From positions 1 through 14,704 of the forward strand of contig JAFPSR010000058.1 in assembly GCA_017413675.1 (NCBI GenBank): a stretch of 14,704 nt of DNA, in the 5' to 3' direction. Both the position numbers and the translations under genes were made by a program. The first letter of the stretch is position 1, and each line of letters starts with the position of its first letter. This document shows positions 6,109 through 12,933 of the stretch, piece after piece. The DNA is from Clostridia bacterium. Lineage in GTDB: Bacteria; Bacillota_A; Clostridia; Christensenellales; UBA1750. The notes below the pieces were generated by a model. The model was not told where the DNA came from and did not search any database. It worked only from the letters and a program-made list of their open reading frames with translations.

Positions 6109-8559
6109 ATGCTTTCCAAGCTTCTACACGCCTGTATCAGCAAATCCAGGTCTTATCAGCAGCTTCTGACCGACCTTGCGGACGGGATCGCACCCGTTTC
6201 CCTGTTCGGTGTCCCGGAAGGTCTGAAGACCTTTCTTTGTGCTGCCCTTTCACAGGACAGCCGCCCCGTGATCCTGCTGATGCAGAATGAATCCACGGCT
6301 TCCCGTGCCTATGACGACCTCTGTTCCCTTTTGGGGAAGGAAGAAGTCTGCCTGTTCCCGGCCAGGTCTTTATCCCTGTACCGGAACCTGGCGGAAAGCC
6401 GTGACCTGTCCTGCCGCCGTCTGGAAGCCATGCTGAATCTCCGAGGCGGCAGTGTCCGGATCGTGGTTGCCCCGATCGAAGCCGTCCTGTCCCCGCTGAT
6501 GCCCGTTTCCCTGTTTGAGGAGACCACCTTCTCCCTGCAGAAAGGGGAGCAGGTCCAGATGGACGACCTCATCCGCAGGCTGCTTTATGCCGGGTACGAA
6601 CGAACCGATACCGTGTCCTCCAAAGGCGAATTTGCCCAGCGCGGCGGGATCCTCGACATCTATCCGGCCAATATGGTTTCCCCGGTCCGCATTGAATTCT
6701 TTGACGATGAAATCGATACCCTCCGTTCCTTTGATCCCATTACCCAGCGCTCCACAGGCCAGCTGGATACGGTAACCGTCTGTCCCGCCCAGGAAGCGGT
6801 CCTGACGGAGGAAACCGCCTGCCACGCAGCCCGGAAACTGGAAAAGGAACTCCGGAATGTGACCGTCCTTCCCGACAAAGAAGACAAGGTTACGGAGGAA
6901 AAGGTCCTTGACGAGTTTTTCCCGCTCCAGGCCGGGGAAGAAAAAAAGCTGGAGGAACTTCCTTCCTTTGATGAGCTGTCCTCTCTCTGGAATTCCGGCG
7001 GGGAAGAAGAACCCGCGGAAGAAGCCCCAGACCTTGCCTCTCTGGGAGAATATGCGTATCTCTTTTCCATCCTGGAACATCTCCGGAAAGCAGAGCCTTT
7101 CGGCGCTGCAGAAAACTTTATCACTTACCTGTATGAAAAGCCGGCCACCCTGTTTGATTACCTTCCGGATGCAGTAACTGTCTTTGACGAACCAGCTTCC
7201 CTGAAGGAGCGGTGCAGCAATATCCTCCTGCAGTTTTCCGACCAGCTGACCGCCGCCATTGAGCAAAAGCAGGCCATGCCGGAGCAGTCCGAACTGCTTT
7301 GCGAGTATGCCGCTGTAATGGCCAGATGCCGCAGGTCGGCGGTGTCCATGCAGCTGTTGACGGTGTCCACCTCGGCCTTCCAGGCACGGGCCCTGATTAC
7401 CTTCTCGAGCCGGAGCGGAACCCTGTTCCACGGGAACCTCCGCTTTATGGAAGAAGAGCTGACTTCCTACAAGAAACAGGCTTACACTATCCTGGTCCTG
7501 GCCGGCGGCATGGCCCGCGCCTCCCGCCTGGCCCAGAGTCTCCGGGACCTGGATCTGGAGGCTATCTATACGGAAGGGGACAAACTGGACCTGACCCCCG
7601 GAACCATCCAGGTCCTGCCCAGCAGCATCTCTTCCGGTTTCATCCTGCCGGACGAAAAAGTATATATCCTGTCGGACGGGGCCGTGTATGCCTCCTCCTC
7701 CAAACGAATGACCCGTCGCCGCCGTAAGACGGTCGGGGAAAAGATTGACGCCTTCACCGACCTGGAAGTCGGGGATTACGTTGTGCATGAAACCCATGGC
7801 ATCGGGATTTACCAGGGGATCAAACGGATCGAAACCGACGGGAAATTCCGTGATTACCTCTATATCCAGTACCAGGGCAGTGACGTATTGTATGTCCCCA
7901 CGGAACAGCTGGACTGTGTCCAGCGCTTCATCGGGACTGACGGTGCTTCCCCGCACCTGAACAAGCTCGGCAGCAGCGAATGGGTACGCCAGAAAGCCCG
8001 TGTCAAAGCCTCCATCAAGCAGCTGGCCTTCAGCCTGGTCCAGTTGTATGCCGAACGGCAGACGACCAAGGGCTTTGCCTTCAGCAAGGACAGCCCCTGG
8101 CAGCGGGAGTTTGAAGACAGTTTCCCGTATGAGGAAACCGATGACCAGCTCCAGTGCATCGACGAGATCAAGCAGGATATGGAAAGGATGTCGTCATGGA
8201 CCGCCTCCTGTGCGGGGATGTCGGCTACGGCAAAACCGAGGTTGCCCTGCGTGCTGCCTTCAAGGCGGTTATGGACAGCAAGCAGGTGGCCATCCTGGTC
8301 CCGACCACCATTTTGGCCCAGCAGCACCTGGGGACCATTCACAGCCGTTTCAGTGATTTCCCCGTACGCTACGAAATGCTGTCCCGCTTCCGTACCCCGC
8401 AGGAACAGAAAAAAATCCTCAGGGATCTGGAGAACGGCGATATCGACATTATCATCGGCACACACCGTCTGCTCGGCAAGGATGTCAAGTTCAAGGACCT
8501 CGGGCTCCTCATCATCGACGAGGAACAGCGCTTCGGCGTCGCCCATAAGGAAAAGCTGA
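6109..8559 (+). CDS. mfd: Transcription-repair coupling factor Mfd, N-terminal fragment (frameshifted)
   Basis: Mfd removes RNA polymerase stalled at DNA damage and recruits UvrA for repair. This frame encodes 816 residues, of which about the first 692 are genuine Mfd. They include the UvrB-like N-terminal module (VSSKGEFAQRGGILDIYP and RIEFFDDEIDTLRSFD) and the CarD-like RNA-polymerase-interacting domain (VGDYVVHETHGIGIYQG through DVLYVPTEQLD). The start of the helicase region also fits, FEDSFPYEETDDQLQCIDEI. After GAA at 8182-8184 the frame becomes unrelated Ser/Arg/Pro-rich sequence for 124 residues, because the homologous sequence continues in another frame. As written, this product would have no ATPase motor. 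A single extra A in GAAAGG would restore one 1227-residue protein from 6109 to 9791, close to the usual 1150-1200. Co-transcribed with pth. Confidence 0.93.
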   Translation: MLSKLLHACISKSRSYQQLLTDLADGIAPVSLFGVPEGLKTFLCAALSQDSRPVILLMQNESTASRAYDDLCSLLGKEEVCLFPARSLSLYRNLAESRDLSCRRLEAMLNLRGGSVRIVVAPIEAVLSPLMPVSLFEETTFSLQKGEQVQMDDLIRRLLYAGYERTDTVSSKGEFAQRGGILDIYPANMVSPVRIEFFDDEIDTLRSFDPITQRSTGQLDTVTVCPAQEAVLTEETACHAARKLEKELRNVTVLPDKEDKVTEEKVLDEFFPLQAGEEKKLEELPSFDELSSLWNSGGEEEPAEEAPDLASLGEYAYLFSILEHLRKAEPFGAAENFITYLYEKPATLFDYLPDAVTVFDEPASLKERCSNILLQFSDQLTAAIEQKQAMPEQSELLCEYAAVMARCRRSAVSMQLLTVSTSAFQARALITFSSRSGTLFHGNLRFMEEELTSYKKQAYTILVLAGGMARASRLAQSLRDLDLEAIYTEGDKLDLTPGTIQVLPSSISSGFILPDEKVYILSDGAVYASSSKRMTRRRRKTVGEKIDAFTDLEVGDYVVHETHGIGIYQGIKRIETDGKFRDYLYIQYQGSDVLYVPTEQLDCVQRFIGTDGASPHLNKLGSSEWVRQKARVKASIKQLAFSLVQLYAERQTTKGFAFSKDSPWQREFEDSFPYEETDDQLQCIDEIKQDMERMSSWTASCAGMSATAKPRLPCVLPSRRLWTASRWPSWSRPPFWPSSTWGPFTAVSVISPYATKCCPASVPRRNRKKSSGIWRTAISTLSSAHTVCSARMSSSRTSGSSSSTRNSASASPIRKS

Positions 8560-9791
8560 AAAACCTGCGCAAAACCATTGACGTGCTTACCCTTTCCGCG
8601 ACCCCTATCCCGCGGACGCTGAATATGTCCATGATCGGGGTGCGCGATATGAGCCTGATCGAAACCCCGCCGGAGGAGCGCTACCCGGTACAGACCTATG
8701 TTCTGGAGTACCAGGATTCCCTGGTCCGGGACGCAATCATGCGGGAGATCGGCAGAGGAGGGCAGACCTACCTTTTGTACAACCGCGTGGCCACGATCGA
8801 GCGATACTATGAGCATTTGAAACAATTGGTTCCGGAAGCTCGTATTGCAATTGGGCACGGACAAATGAAAGAATCCATGCTGGAAGATGTCATGATGGAT
8901 TTCTATGAACGGAAATATGATGTCCTTCTATGTTCCACCATCATCGAATCCGGTCTGGATGTCCCCGACGCAAACACCATGATCGTCTGCGACGCGGACC
9001 ATTTCGGCTTAAGCCAGCTTTACCAATTGCGCGGCCGGGTCGGACGTTCCAACCGGCTTGCCTACTGTTACCTGACCGTCCGGCCGGACAAGGTGATTTC
9101 CGAAACCGCGCAGAAGCGTCTGAACGCCATCCGGGAATTCACCCAGTTCGGTTCCGGTTTCCGCATTGCCATGCGGGACCTGGAGATCCGCGGCGCGGGA
9201 AACATCCTGGGCGCCGAACAGAGCGGGCATCTTTCCGCAGTCGGGTACGATATGTACTGCAAACTGATGGCCGAAACGGTCAACGAACTGCGCGGCCATG
9301 ATGCGCCTGTCCCGGTGGAAACCCATGTGGAGCTTCCTCTGAACGCGTATATCCCGTACGAATTCATCCCGGCGGACCACGTCAGGATCGATACGTACAA
9401 GCAGATCGCCTCCATTGAGACACAGGCGGACTACGACGATATGGTGGAAGAACTGATCGACCGCTTCGGGGATGTGCCCCAGTCGGTCGACTACCTGCTC
9501 AAAACCTCCCTGCTCAAGTCCGTTGCTTCCCGGATGCAGATCGACCGGATCCGGGAAAGCGCAAAGGGAAGGATTTCCCTGCAGTTTGCTTCTACCGCCT
9601 CCCTGGATCCGCTCAAGCTCCTGGATTCCATCAAGAGCACGCACAACCTGTTCACCATCCAGAACACCGTCCCGGTTTCCCTGCAGTACCGAACCAGTGA
9701 AACCGAAATGGAGAAAGTCCTGGCCCCTTTGACAAAGGGACTGGAAGACCTCTATGAAAACATGGCGAAACAGGACGGGGATTCCGCCTGA
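8154..9791 (+). CDS. mfd: Mfd helicase/C-terminal fragment (other side of the frameshift)
   Basis: Continuation of mfd in the -1 frame. The frame is open from about 8154, but homology begins at about 8184 (K-D-V-V-M-D-R-L-L-C). It carries the whole RecG-like translocase: Walker A GDVGYGKTE (8214-8237), PTTILAQQH, DEEQ box (8517-8528) in LIIDEEQRFG, LSATPIPRTLNMSM, the second RecA-like domain with STIIESGLDVPDANTMIV and QLRGRVGRS, the translocation (TRG) motif RDLEIRGAGNILGAEQSGH, and the C-terminal domain that in the family binds UvrA. No independent ribosome binding site or plausible own start was seen, so this is not a separate gene. It needs the upstream part to make functional Mfd. The stop is TGA at 9789-9791. 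Confidence 0.92.
   Translation: MHRRDQAGYGKDVVMDRLLCGDVGYGKTEVALRAAFKAVMDSKQVAILVPTTILAQQHLGTIHSRFSDFPVRYEMLSRFRTPQEQKKILRDLENGDIDIIIGTHRLLGKDVKFKDLGLLIIDEEQRFGVAHKEKLKNLRKTIDVLTLSATPIPRTLNMSMIGVRDMSLIETPPEERYPVQTYVLEYQDSLVRDAIMREIGRGGQTYLLYNRVATIERYYEHLKQLVPEARIAIGHGQMKESMLEDVMMDFYERKYDVLLCSTIIESGLDVPDANTMIVCDADHFGLSQLYQLRGRVGRSNRLAYCYLTVRPDKVISETAQKRLNAIREFTQFGSGFRIAMRDLEIRGAGNILGAEQSGHLSAVGYDMYCKLMAETVNELRGHDAPVPVETHVELPLNAYIPYEFIPADHVRIDTYKQIASIETQADYDDMVEELIDRFGDVPQSVDYLLKTSLLKSVASRMQIDRIRESAKGRISLQFASTASLDPLKLLDSIKSTHNLFTIQNTVPVSLQYRTSETEMEKVLAPLTKGLEDLYENMAKQDGDSA
8182..8187 (+). other. Frameshift site in mfd
   Basis: Frame 1 reads ATG-GAA-AGG and diverges from the family. Frame 3 reads AAG-GAT-GTC-GTC-ATG-GAC and continues it. 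One missing A in the run (GAAAGG instead of GAAAAGG) explains the shift exactly, giving D-M-E-K-D-V-V-M-D-R. There is no X-XXY-YYZ slippery heptamer here, so programmed frameshifting is unlikely. Confidence 0.9.
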
Positions 9792-9816
9792 TTCCGCCGG
9801 CTTCCATCATTTTCCT

Positions 9817-9844
9817 TTGACACCGACTGTCTTTCATGTATAAT
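9817..9844 (+). promoter_or_regulatory. Consensus promoter of the PrsA-like gene
   Basis: TTGACA (9817-9822) and TATAAT (9839-9844), both perfect consensus, with a 16-bp spacer. They lie 39 bp upstream of the ATG at 9884 and only 25 bp after the mfd stop. This predicts strong constitutive vegetative transcription, separate from the glmU-pth-mfd run. Confidence 0.93.
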
Positions 9845-9883
9845 AGACAGGTGAAACTTTTTCCGATTTTAAGGAGAAATCCC

Positions 9884-11071
9884 ATGAAGAAAACCATCAG
9901 TCTGATTCTGGCACTGCTTCTGCTCGTACTGTGCGGCTGTAATGTTGTCCGGGTCAACAAGGAAAAAATCATCGTAGCCCAGATCGGGGACGAAACGATT
10001 ACCAAGGCCGATTTTGACAAAATGTTTGACGAATATCTGGCCTATTACGGGTACACCATTGACAGCACCGAGATCGCCGGCATGCTGGATACGCTCAAGA
10101 GCGAGTATCTGGAAATGATCGTAACCGACAAGGTCGCGGAACTGAAGATCAAGGAACTGGGCTTTGACAAGTTCACGGATGAAGACTATGCTGCCGCCGA
10201 GAAGGATGCGCAGGAATGGTACGATTCCTATATCGACCAGTTCAAGACGAGCTATATGGCCAATGACAGCACCATGACCGAGGAACAGGCCCTTGCCAAG
10301 GCCAAGGAAGATCTCGAATCCTATATGACAGCCCAGGGTGTCACCATGGACAGCATGAAGGAACAGTACCTCTCCGACCTGAAAGCCAAGCGCCTGTATG
10401 ACGAGGCAACCAAGGACCTGGAGATTACGGACGAGGAGATCAACACCAAGTACAACAGCCTGGTGGAAGATGCCAAGACTAAGTATGAGAACACCCCTTC
10501 CCAGTACTATACCGATGTACAGAACGGGGAACTGATCGTGTACAAGCCGGAAGGCTATTACTACATCAAGCACATCCTGATCAAGTATACACAGGACATT
10601 CTGGACAAGATGTCCGAAACCACCGACCAGGATGAACTGGATAAGCTCCGCGACGAAGGCTGCAAGGGCATCCAGGCCAAGGCGGACGAAGTCCTCAAGA
10701 AAGTCAAGGAGGGCGGCGATTTCGAAGCCCTCATCGAGGAATACGGCGAAGATCCCGGCATGAAGGTTGAGCCTTCCAAGACCGACGGGTATCTCTTCCG
10801 TCCCAACATCGGCAAGTATTACAGCGAGTTTGAGAATGCAGCTGCCCTTCTGACCAAGGACGGCGATACCTCCGAACTGGTTGCTTCCGAGTCCGGTTAT
10901 CATATCCTCAAGCGTGTATCCACCGTACAGACCGGTGTTGTCCTGCTTTCCGAAGTCAAGGATGCCGTGAAGGATATGCTCTCCGAGGAAAAGGGCGGCG
11001 AGCTCTACAACGAGAAACTGGGCGAATGGATGCTGGCCTACAATACGGCCGTTTACGAGTACAACCTGTAA
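9884..11071 (+). CDS. PrsA-like peptidyl-prolyl isomerase lipoprotein (PpiC/parvulin)
   Basis: A 395-residue secreted lipoprotein predicted to fold proteins emerging from the Sec translocon at the outer face of the membrane. MKK is followed by a hydrophobic stretch (residues 5-16) and a lipobox L-C-G-C with lipidated C19, i.e. a type II signal peptide. Residues about 30-220 form the charged, helix-rich SurA/PrsA N-terminal region. The parvulin (PpiC) domain spans about 224-345: it begins YYIKHILIKY, has an insert of about 25 residues, then GGDFEALIEEYGEDPG, a GYLF turn, and SGYHILKRVS at the end. A helical tail follows. The ATG at 9884 is chosen because AAGGAG lies just upstream and the signal peptide starts there; the frame extends upstream to 9836, but that overlaps the promoter. 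Own promoter and terminator make it monocistronic. The exact orthology to B. subtilis PrsA is inferred. Confidence 0.9.
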   Translation: MKKTISLILALLLLVLCGCNVVRVNKEKIIVAQIGDETITKADFDKMFDEYLAYYGYTIDSTEIAGMLDTLKSEYLEMIVTDKVAELKIKELGFDKFTDEDYAAAEKDAQEWYDSYIDQFKTSYMANDSTMTEEQALAKAKEDLESYMTAQGVTMDSMKEQYLSDLKAKRLYDEATKDLEITDEEINTKYNSLVEDAKTKYENTPSQYYTDVQNGELIVYKPEGYYYIKHILIKYTQDILDKMSETTDQDELDKLRDEGCKGIQAKADEVLKKVKEGGDFEALIEEYGEDPGMKVEPSKTDGYLFRPNIGKYYSEFENAAALLTKDGDTSELVASESGYHILKRVSTVQTGVVLLSEVKDAVKDMLSEEKGGELYNEKLGEWMLAYNTAVYEYNL

Positions 11072-11088
11072 GGTTTGAAGAATACTAT

Positions 11089-11125
11089 ACGGACGTACAC
11101 CCTTTTGCGGTGTACGTCTGTTTTT
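11089..11125 (+). terminator. Intrinsic terminator after the PrsA-like gene
   Basis: ACGGACGTACACC (11089-11101) pairs with GGTGTACGTCTGT (11109-11121), one G-U pair, with a 7-nt loop, followed by TTTTT at 11121-11125. This is a strong Rho-independent terminator. It lies only 22 bases before the gatC ATG, so gatC must rely on read-through or a promoter I could not recognise. Confidence 0.93.
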
Positions 11126-11147
11126 AAAGCGGGGGAACCGGTAGTAT

Positions 11148-11408
11148 ATGGGTGATAAAAAAGAACTCTGGGAACAGATCGGCAGGTTATCCGGGCTTTC
11201 CCTAAACGAAGAGGAAATGCAGAGGATGGAAGACGACATGGAGGAGATCGATTCCTTCCTGTCAGTCCTTACCCATGTCCCGCAGCCGGAGAAAGATCCT
11301 GGAGAGGAAAACATGTCGACGGAACTCCGTGGGGATGATCCGTCCCCGGCTTCCGGGGAGAAGGAAATCCGGCTTCCGTTCAGCGGACAGGGAAGGGAAG
11401 AACCATGA
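11148..11408 (+). CDS. gatC: Asp/Glu-tRNA amidotransferase subunit C-like protein (divergent)
   Basis: An 86-residue small protein whose first half fits GatC: an N-terminal helix with LSGLSLNEEEMQRMEDDMEEID, matching the family's A-x-L-x-L-s-x-E-E pattern, then a second helix with FLSVLTHV. GatC stabilises the GatA-GatB complex that converts misacylated Glu-tRNA(Gln) or Asp-tRNA(Asn) to the amides. The C-terminal half (P-Q-P-E-K-D, then LRGDDPSPASGEKE) only loosely resembles the usual L-R-x-D-x-V tail, and the protein is slightly short (usual 93-100). The call leans on its place directly before gatB, with a 4-nt ATGA overlap at 11405-11408 that implies translational coupling. A G-rich stretch at 11131-11135 is the only ribosome-binding candidate and is rather far from the ATG. 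Confidence 0.8.
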   Translation: MGDKKELWEQIGRLSGLSLNEEEMQRMEDDMEEIDSFLSVLTHVPQPEKDPGEENMSTELRGDDPSPASGEKEIRLPFSGQGREEP

Positions 11409-12790
11409 CCCGTACAGAGACTTATGTTCCCGTTGTCGGGCTGGAAATCCACGCGGAACTTCTGACGAAAACCAAGCTGTTCTGCGGCTGCTCCACCCGG
11501 TTCGGCGAGAAAACGAACACCCGTACCTGCCCGGTCTGCCTGGGGATGCCAGGGACCTATCCCGTCCTCAACCGGGAAGCCCTGCGCCAGGCCCTGCGCT
11601 GTGCGGTCCTCCTGAACTGCAGTCTGGCTGGTTCCGCCCGTTTCGACCGAAAAAACTACCTGTATCCGGATCTGTCCCGCGGATACCAGATCAGCCAGTT
11701 CCATCTCCCGCTCGGGAACGGCGGGTATTTTGACTATTATCTGAATGGCGCCTCCCGCCGCTGTACCCTCGACCAGATCCATCTGGAAGACGATGCCGGC
11801 AAGATTCACTATATAAGCGAAGACGGACAGGAGTTTCTGGAAGTTGACTATAACCGCAGCGGCATCCCGCTGGTGGAAATCGTCACGACTCCCTGTTTTT
11901 CCGGGGCCGAAGAGGTCATTGCCTTTACCGAACTTCTGCAGAGGACACTTGCCGATGCCGGGATCTGCGACGGCAAAATCCAGGAAGGCTCTCTGCGCGT
12001 CGATGTCAACCTGTCTGTCCGCTTGCCCGGGGAAACCGCCCTGCGGACCCGGTGCGAAATCAAGAACCTGTCTTCTTTCGGCAGCATCCGCCGCGCTATC
12101 GAGCTGGAGACGGAGAGGCAGGTTGCCCTGTATGAGCAGGGGAAGAGCGTCACCCGCCAGACCCTCCGCTATGATGAGGACCAGGACAGGATTTTTATCA
12201 TGCGCACCAAGGAAGATGCCCGGGATTACCGGTATTTCCCGGATCCAGACCTGCCCGTGGTTGATTTTCCTTCCGTTTTCCCGAAGGAAGAGTATACATC
12301 TCTTCCGGAAACCCCTTTCCATCGGATCCAACGGTACCGTCAATCCGGGCTGAGCTTCTACGATGCCAATCTGCTTGCCTCCAACCGTCAGTCCGGAGCC
12401 TATTTCGACCGGTGCCTTTCTCTGGGAACAGACCCGAAGCTGGCGGCCAATTACCTTCTCACCACGGTCCGCCAGTGGGAGAAGGGAACCGGTACTTCCG
12501 TTGACCGCTCCTTCCTGACCCGGACATCTTCTGCCAGGTACTGGGATATCTTGCAGAAAAACGAATCCATTCCTCTTCGGCAAAAGAAGTCCTTTCGGAA
12601 TGCTTCCGGAGGGAAACGGATCCGGAAGCCTATCTGTCCTCCCGGGATCTTTGGCAGAGGGAAGAGAACGCGGATCTGGAAACCGTCTGTTCACAAATCC
12701 TGCAGGATCACGAAAAGGAAGTCCGGGCCTATCGAAACGGGAAGGAACGCATTCTGGAGTTTTTCGTTGGACAGGCCATGCGCGCCCTGA
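11405..12790 (+). CDS. gatB: Asp/Glu-tRNA amidotransferase subunit B, frameshifted near the C-terminus
   Basis: GatB binds misacylated tRNA and phosphorylates the aminoacyl carboxylate, using ammonia supplied by GatA. The N-terminal catalytic cradle is clear: VGLEIHAELLTKTKLFCGC, the zinc-ligand-like CPVCLGMPG, KNYLYPDLSRGYQISQF, IHLEDDAGK, DYNRSGIPLVEIVT and the late block YRYFPDPDLP. The first 389 residues are good GatB. From 12572 onward this frame gives 72 residues of Arg/Lys/Ser-rich sequence unlike any GatB, ending at 12790. The true C-terminus is in the -1 frame. As written, the helical domain and the YqeY-like tRNA-binding tail are lost. Restoring one base gives 482 residues, the family length. 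gatA is not adjacent and is absent from the window. Confidence 0.92.
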   Translation: MTRTETYVPVVGLEIHAELLTKTKLFCGCSTRFGEKTNTRTCPVCLGMPGTYPVLNREALRQALRCAVLLNCSLAGSARFDRKNYLYPDLSRGYQISQFHLPLGNGGYFDYYLNGASRRCTLDQIHLEDDAGKIHYISEDGQEFLEVDYNRSGIPLVEIVTTPCFSGAEEVIAFTELLQRTLADAGICDGKIQEGSLRVDVNLSVRLPGETALRTRCEIKNLSSFGSIRRAIELETERQVALYEQGKSVTRQTLRYDEDQDRIFIMRTKEDARDYRYFPDPDLPVVDFPSVFPKEEYTSLPETPFHRIQRYRQSGLSFYDANLLASNRQSGAYFDRCLSLGTDPKLAANYLLTTVRQWEKGTGTSVDRSFLTRTSSARYWDILQKNESIPLRQKKSFRNASGGKRIRKPICPPGIFGRGKRTRIWKPSVHKSCRITKRKSGPIETGRNAFWSFSLDRPCAP

Positions 12791-12852
12791 AAGGAAGTGT
12801 TTCTCCGGACAGGGTTCGGGAAACCCTGCATATCCTGCTTAACCGCCCATAA
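12574..12852 (+). pseudogene. gatB: Out-of-frame C-terminal segment of gatB
   Basis: In this frame, starting at TCT-TCG-GCA (S-S-A), 92 residues run to the TAA at 12850-12852 without a stop. They look like the GatB tail: SSAKEVLSECFRRETDPEAY matches the family's helical domain (K-E-V-L-x-x-M, then D-P-E-A). RAYRNGKERILEFFVGQAMR and LKGSVSPDRVRETLHILLNR match the usual x-Y-x-x-G-K-x-x-x-x-x-F-L-V-G-Q-V-M-K and K-G-x-A-N-P-x-x-V-x-x-L-L-x-x-x-L. It has no start codon or ribosome binding site of its own. A run of two C at 12572-12573 that should be three would join it to the upstream frame (N-E-S-I-P-S-S-A-K). Confidence 0.88.
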
Positions 12853-12868
12853 GTTTACATGAATAACC

Positions 12869-12898
12869 TTGTTTTATAACCGCTCTTCCCGCTAAGAT
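12869..12898 (+). promoter_or_regulatory. Possible mrp promoter
   Basis: TTGTTT (12869-12874) and TAAGAT (12893-12898) with 18-bp spacing lie 32 bp upstream of the mrp TTG start. Both boxes are imperfect. An overlapping alternative is TTTACA (12854-12859) with TATAAC (12875-12880), spacing 15. No terminator is visible after gatB, so read-through is also possible. Confidence 0.4.
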
Positions 12899-12914
12899 AG
12901 AGGGGTAAGCGTAG

Positions 12915-12933
12915 AAGGAGGGTTTTTATCTTG
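12915..12933 (+). promoter_or_regulatory. Ribosome binding site that sets the TTG start of mrp
   Basis: AAGGAGG at 12915-12921, a near-perfect Shine-Dalgarno, precedes TTG at 12931. No upstream ATG or GTG in this frame is better placed. The weak start codon is paired with the strong binding site. Confidence 0.8.

Noticed and set aside
8154..8559. Overlap of two long frames in mfd as a programmed -1 frameshift
   Set aside because: The switch site ATG-GAA-AGG has no X-XXY-YYZ slippery heptamer, no evident stem-loop directly downstream was seen, and Mfd is not known to need recoding. A one-base indel is simpler.
9780..9799. Tandem GATTCCGCC repeat at the mfd stop codon
   Set aside because: Only two 9-nt copies in G+C-rich sequence. 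There is no further copy and no link to a mobile element, so it is probably chance or slippage.
9869..12694. 941-residue minus-strand frame opposite the PrsA-like gene and gatCB
   Set aside because: A long antisense open frame caused by codon bias. Its composition is unlike a folded protein and the plus-strand genes have motifs, promoter, signal peptide and terminator.
12600..12842. 80-residue frame over the gatB 3' end
   Set aside because: It is in a third frame, has no ribosome binding site and no family resemblance. The GatB tail lies in a different frame of the same DNA.
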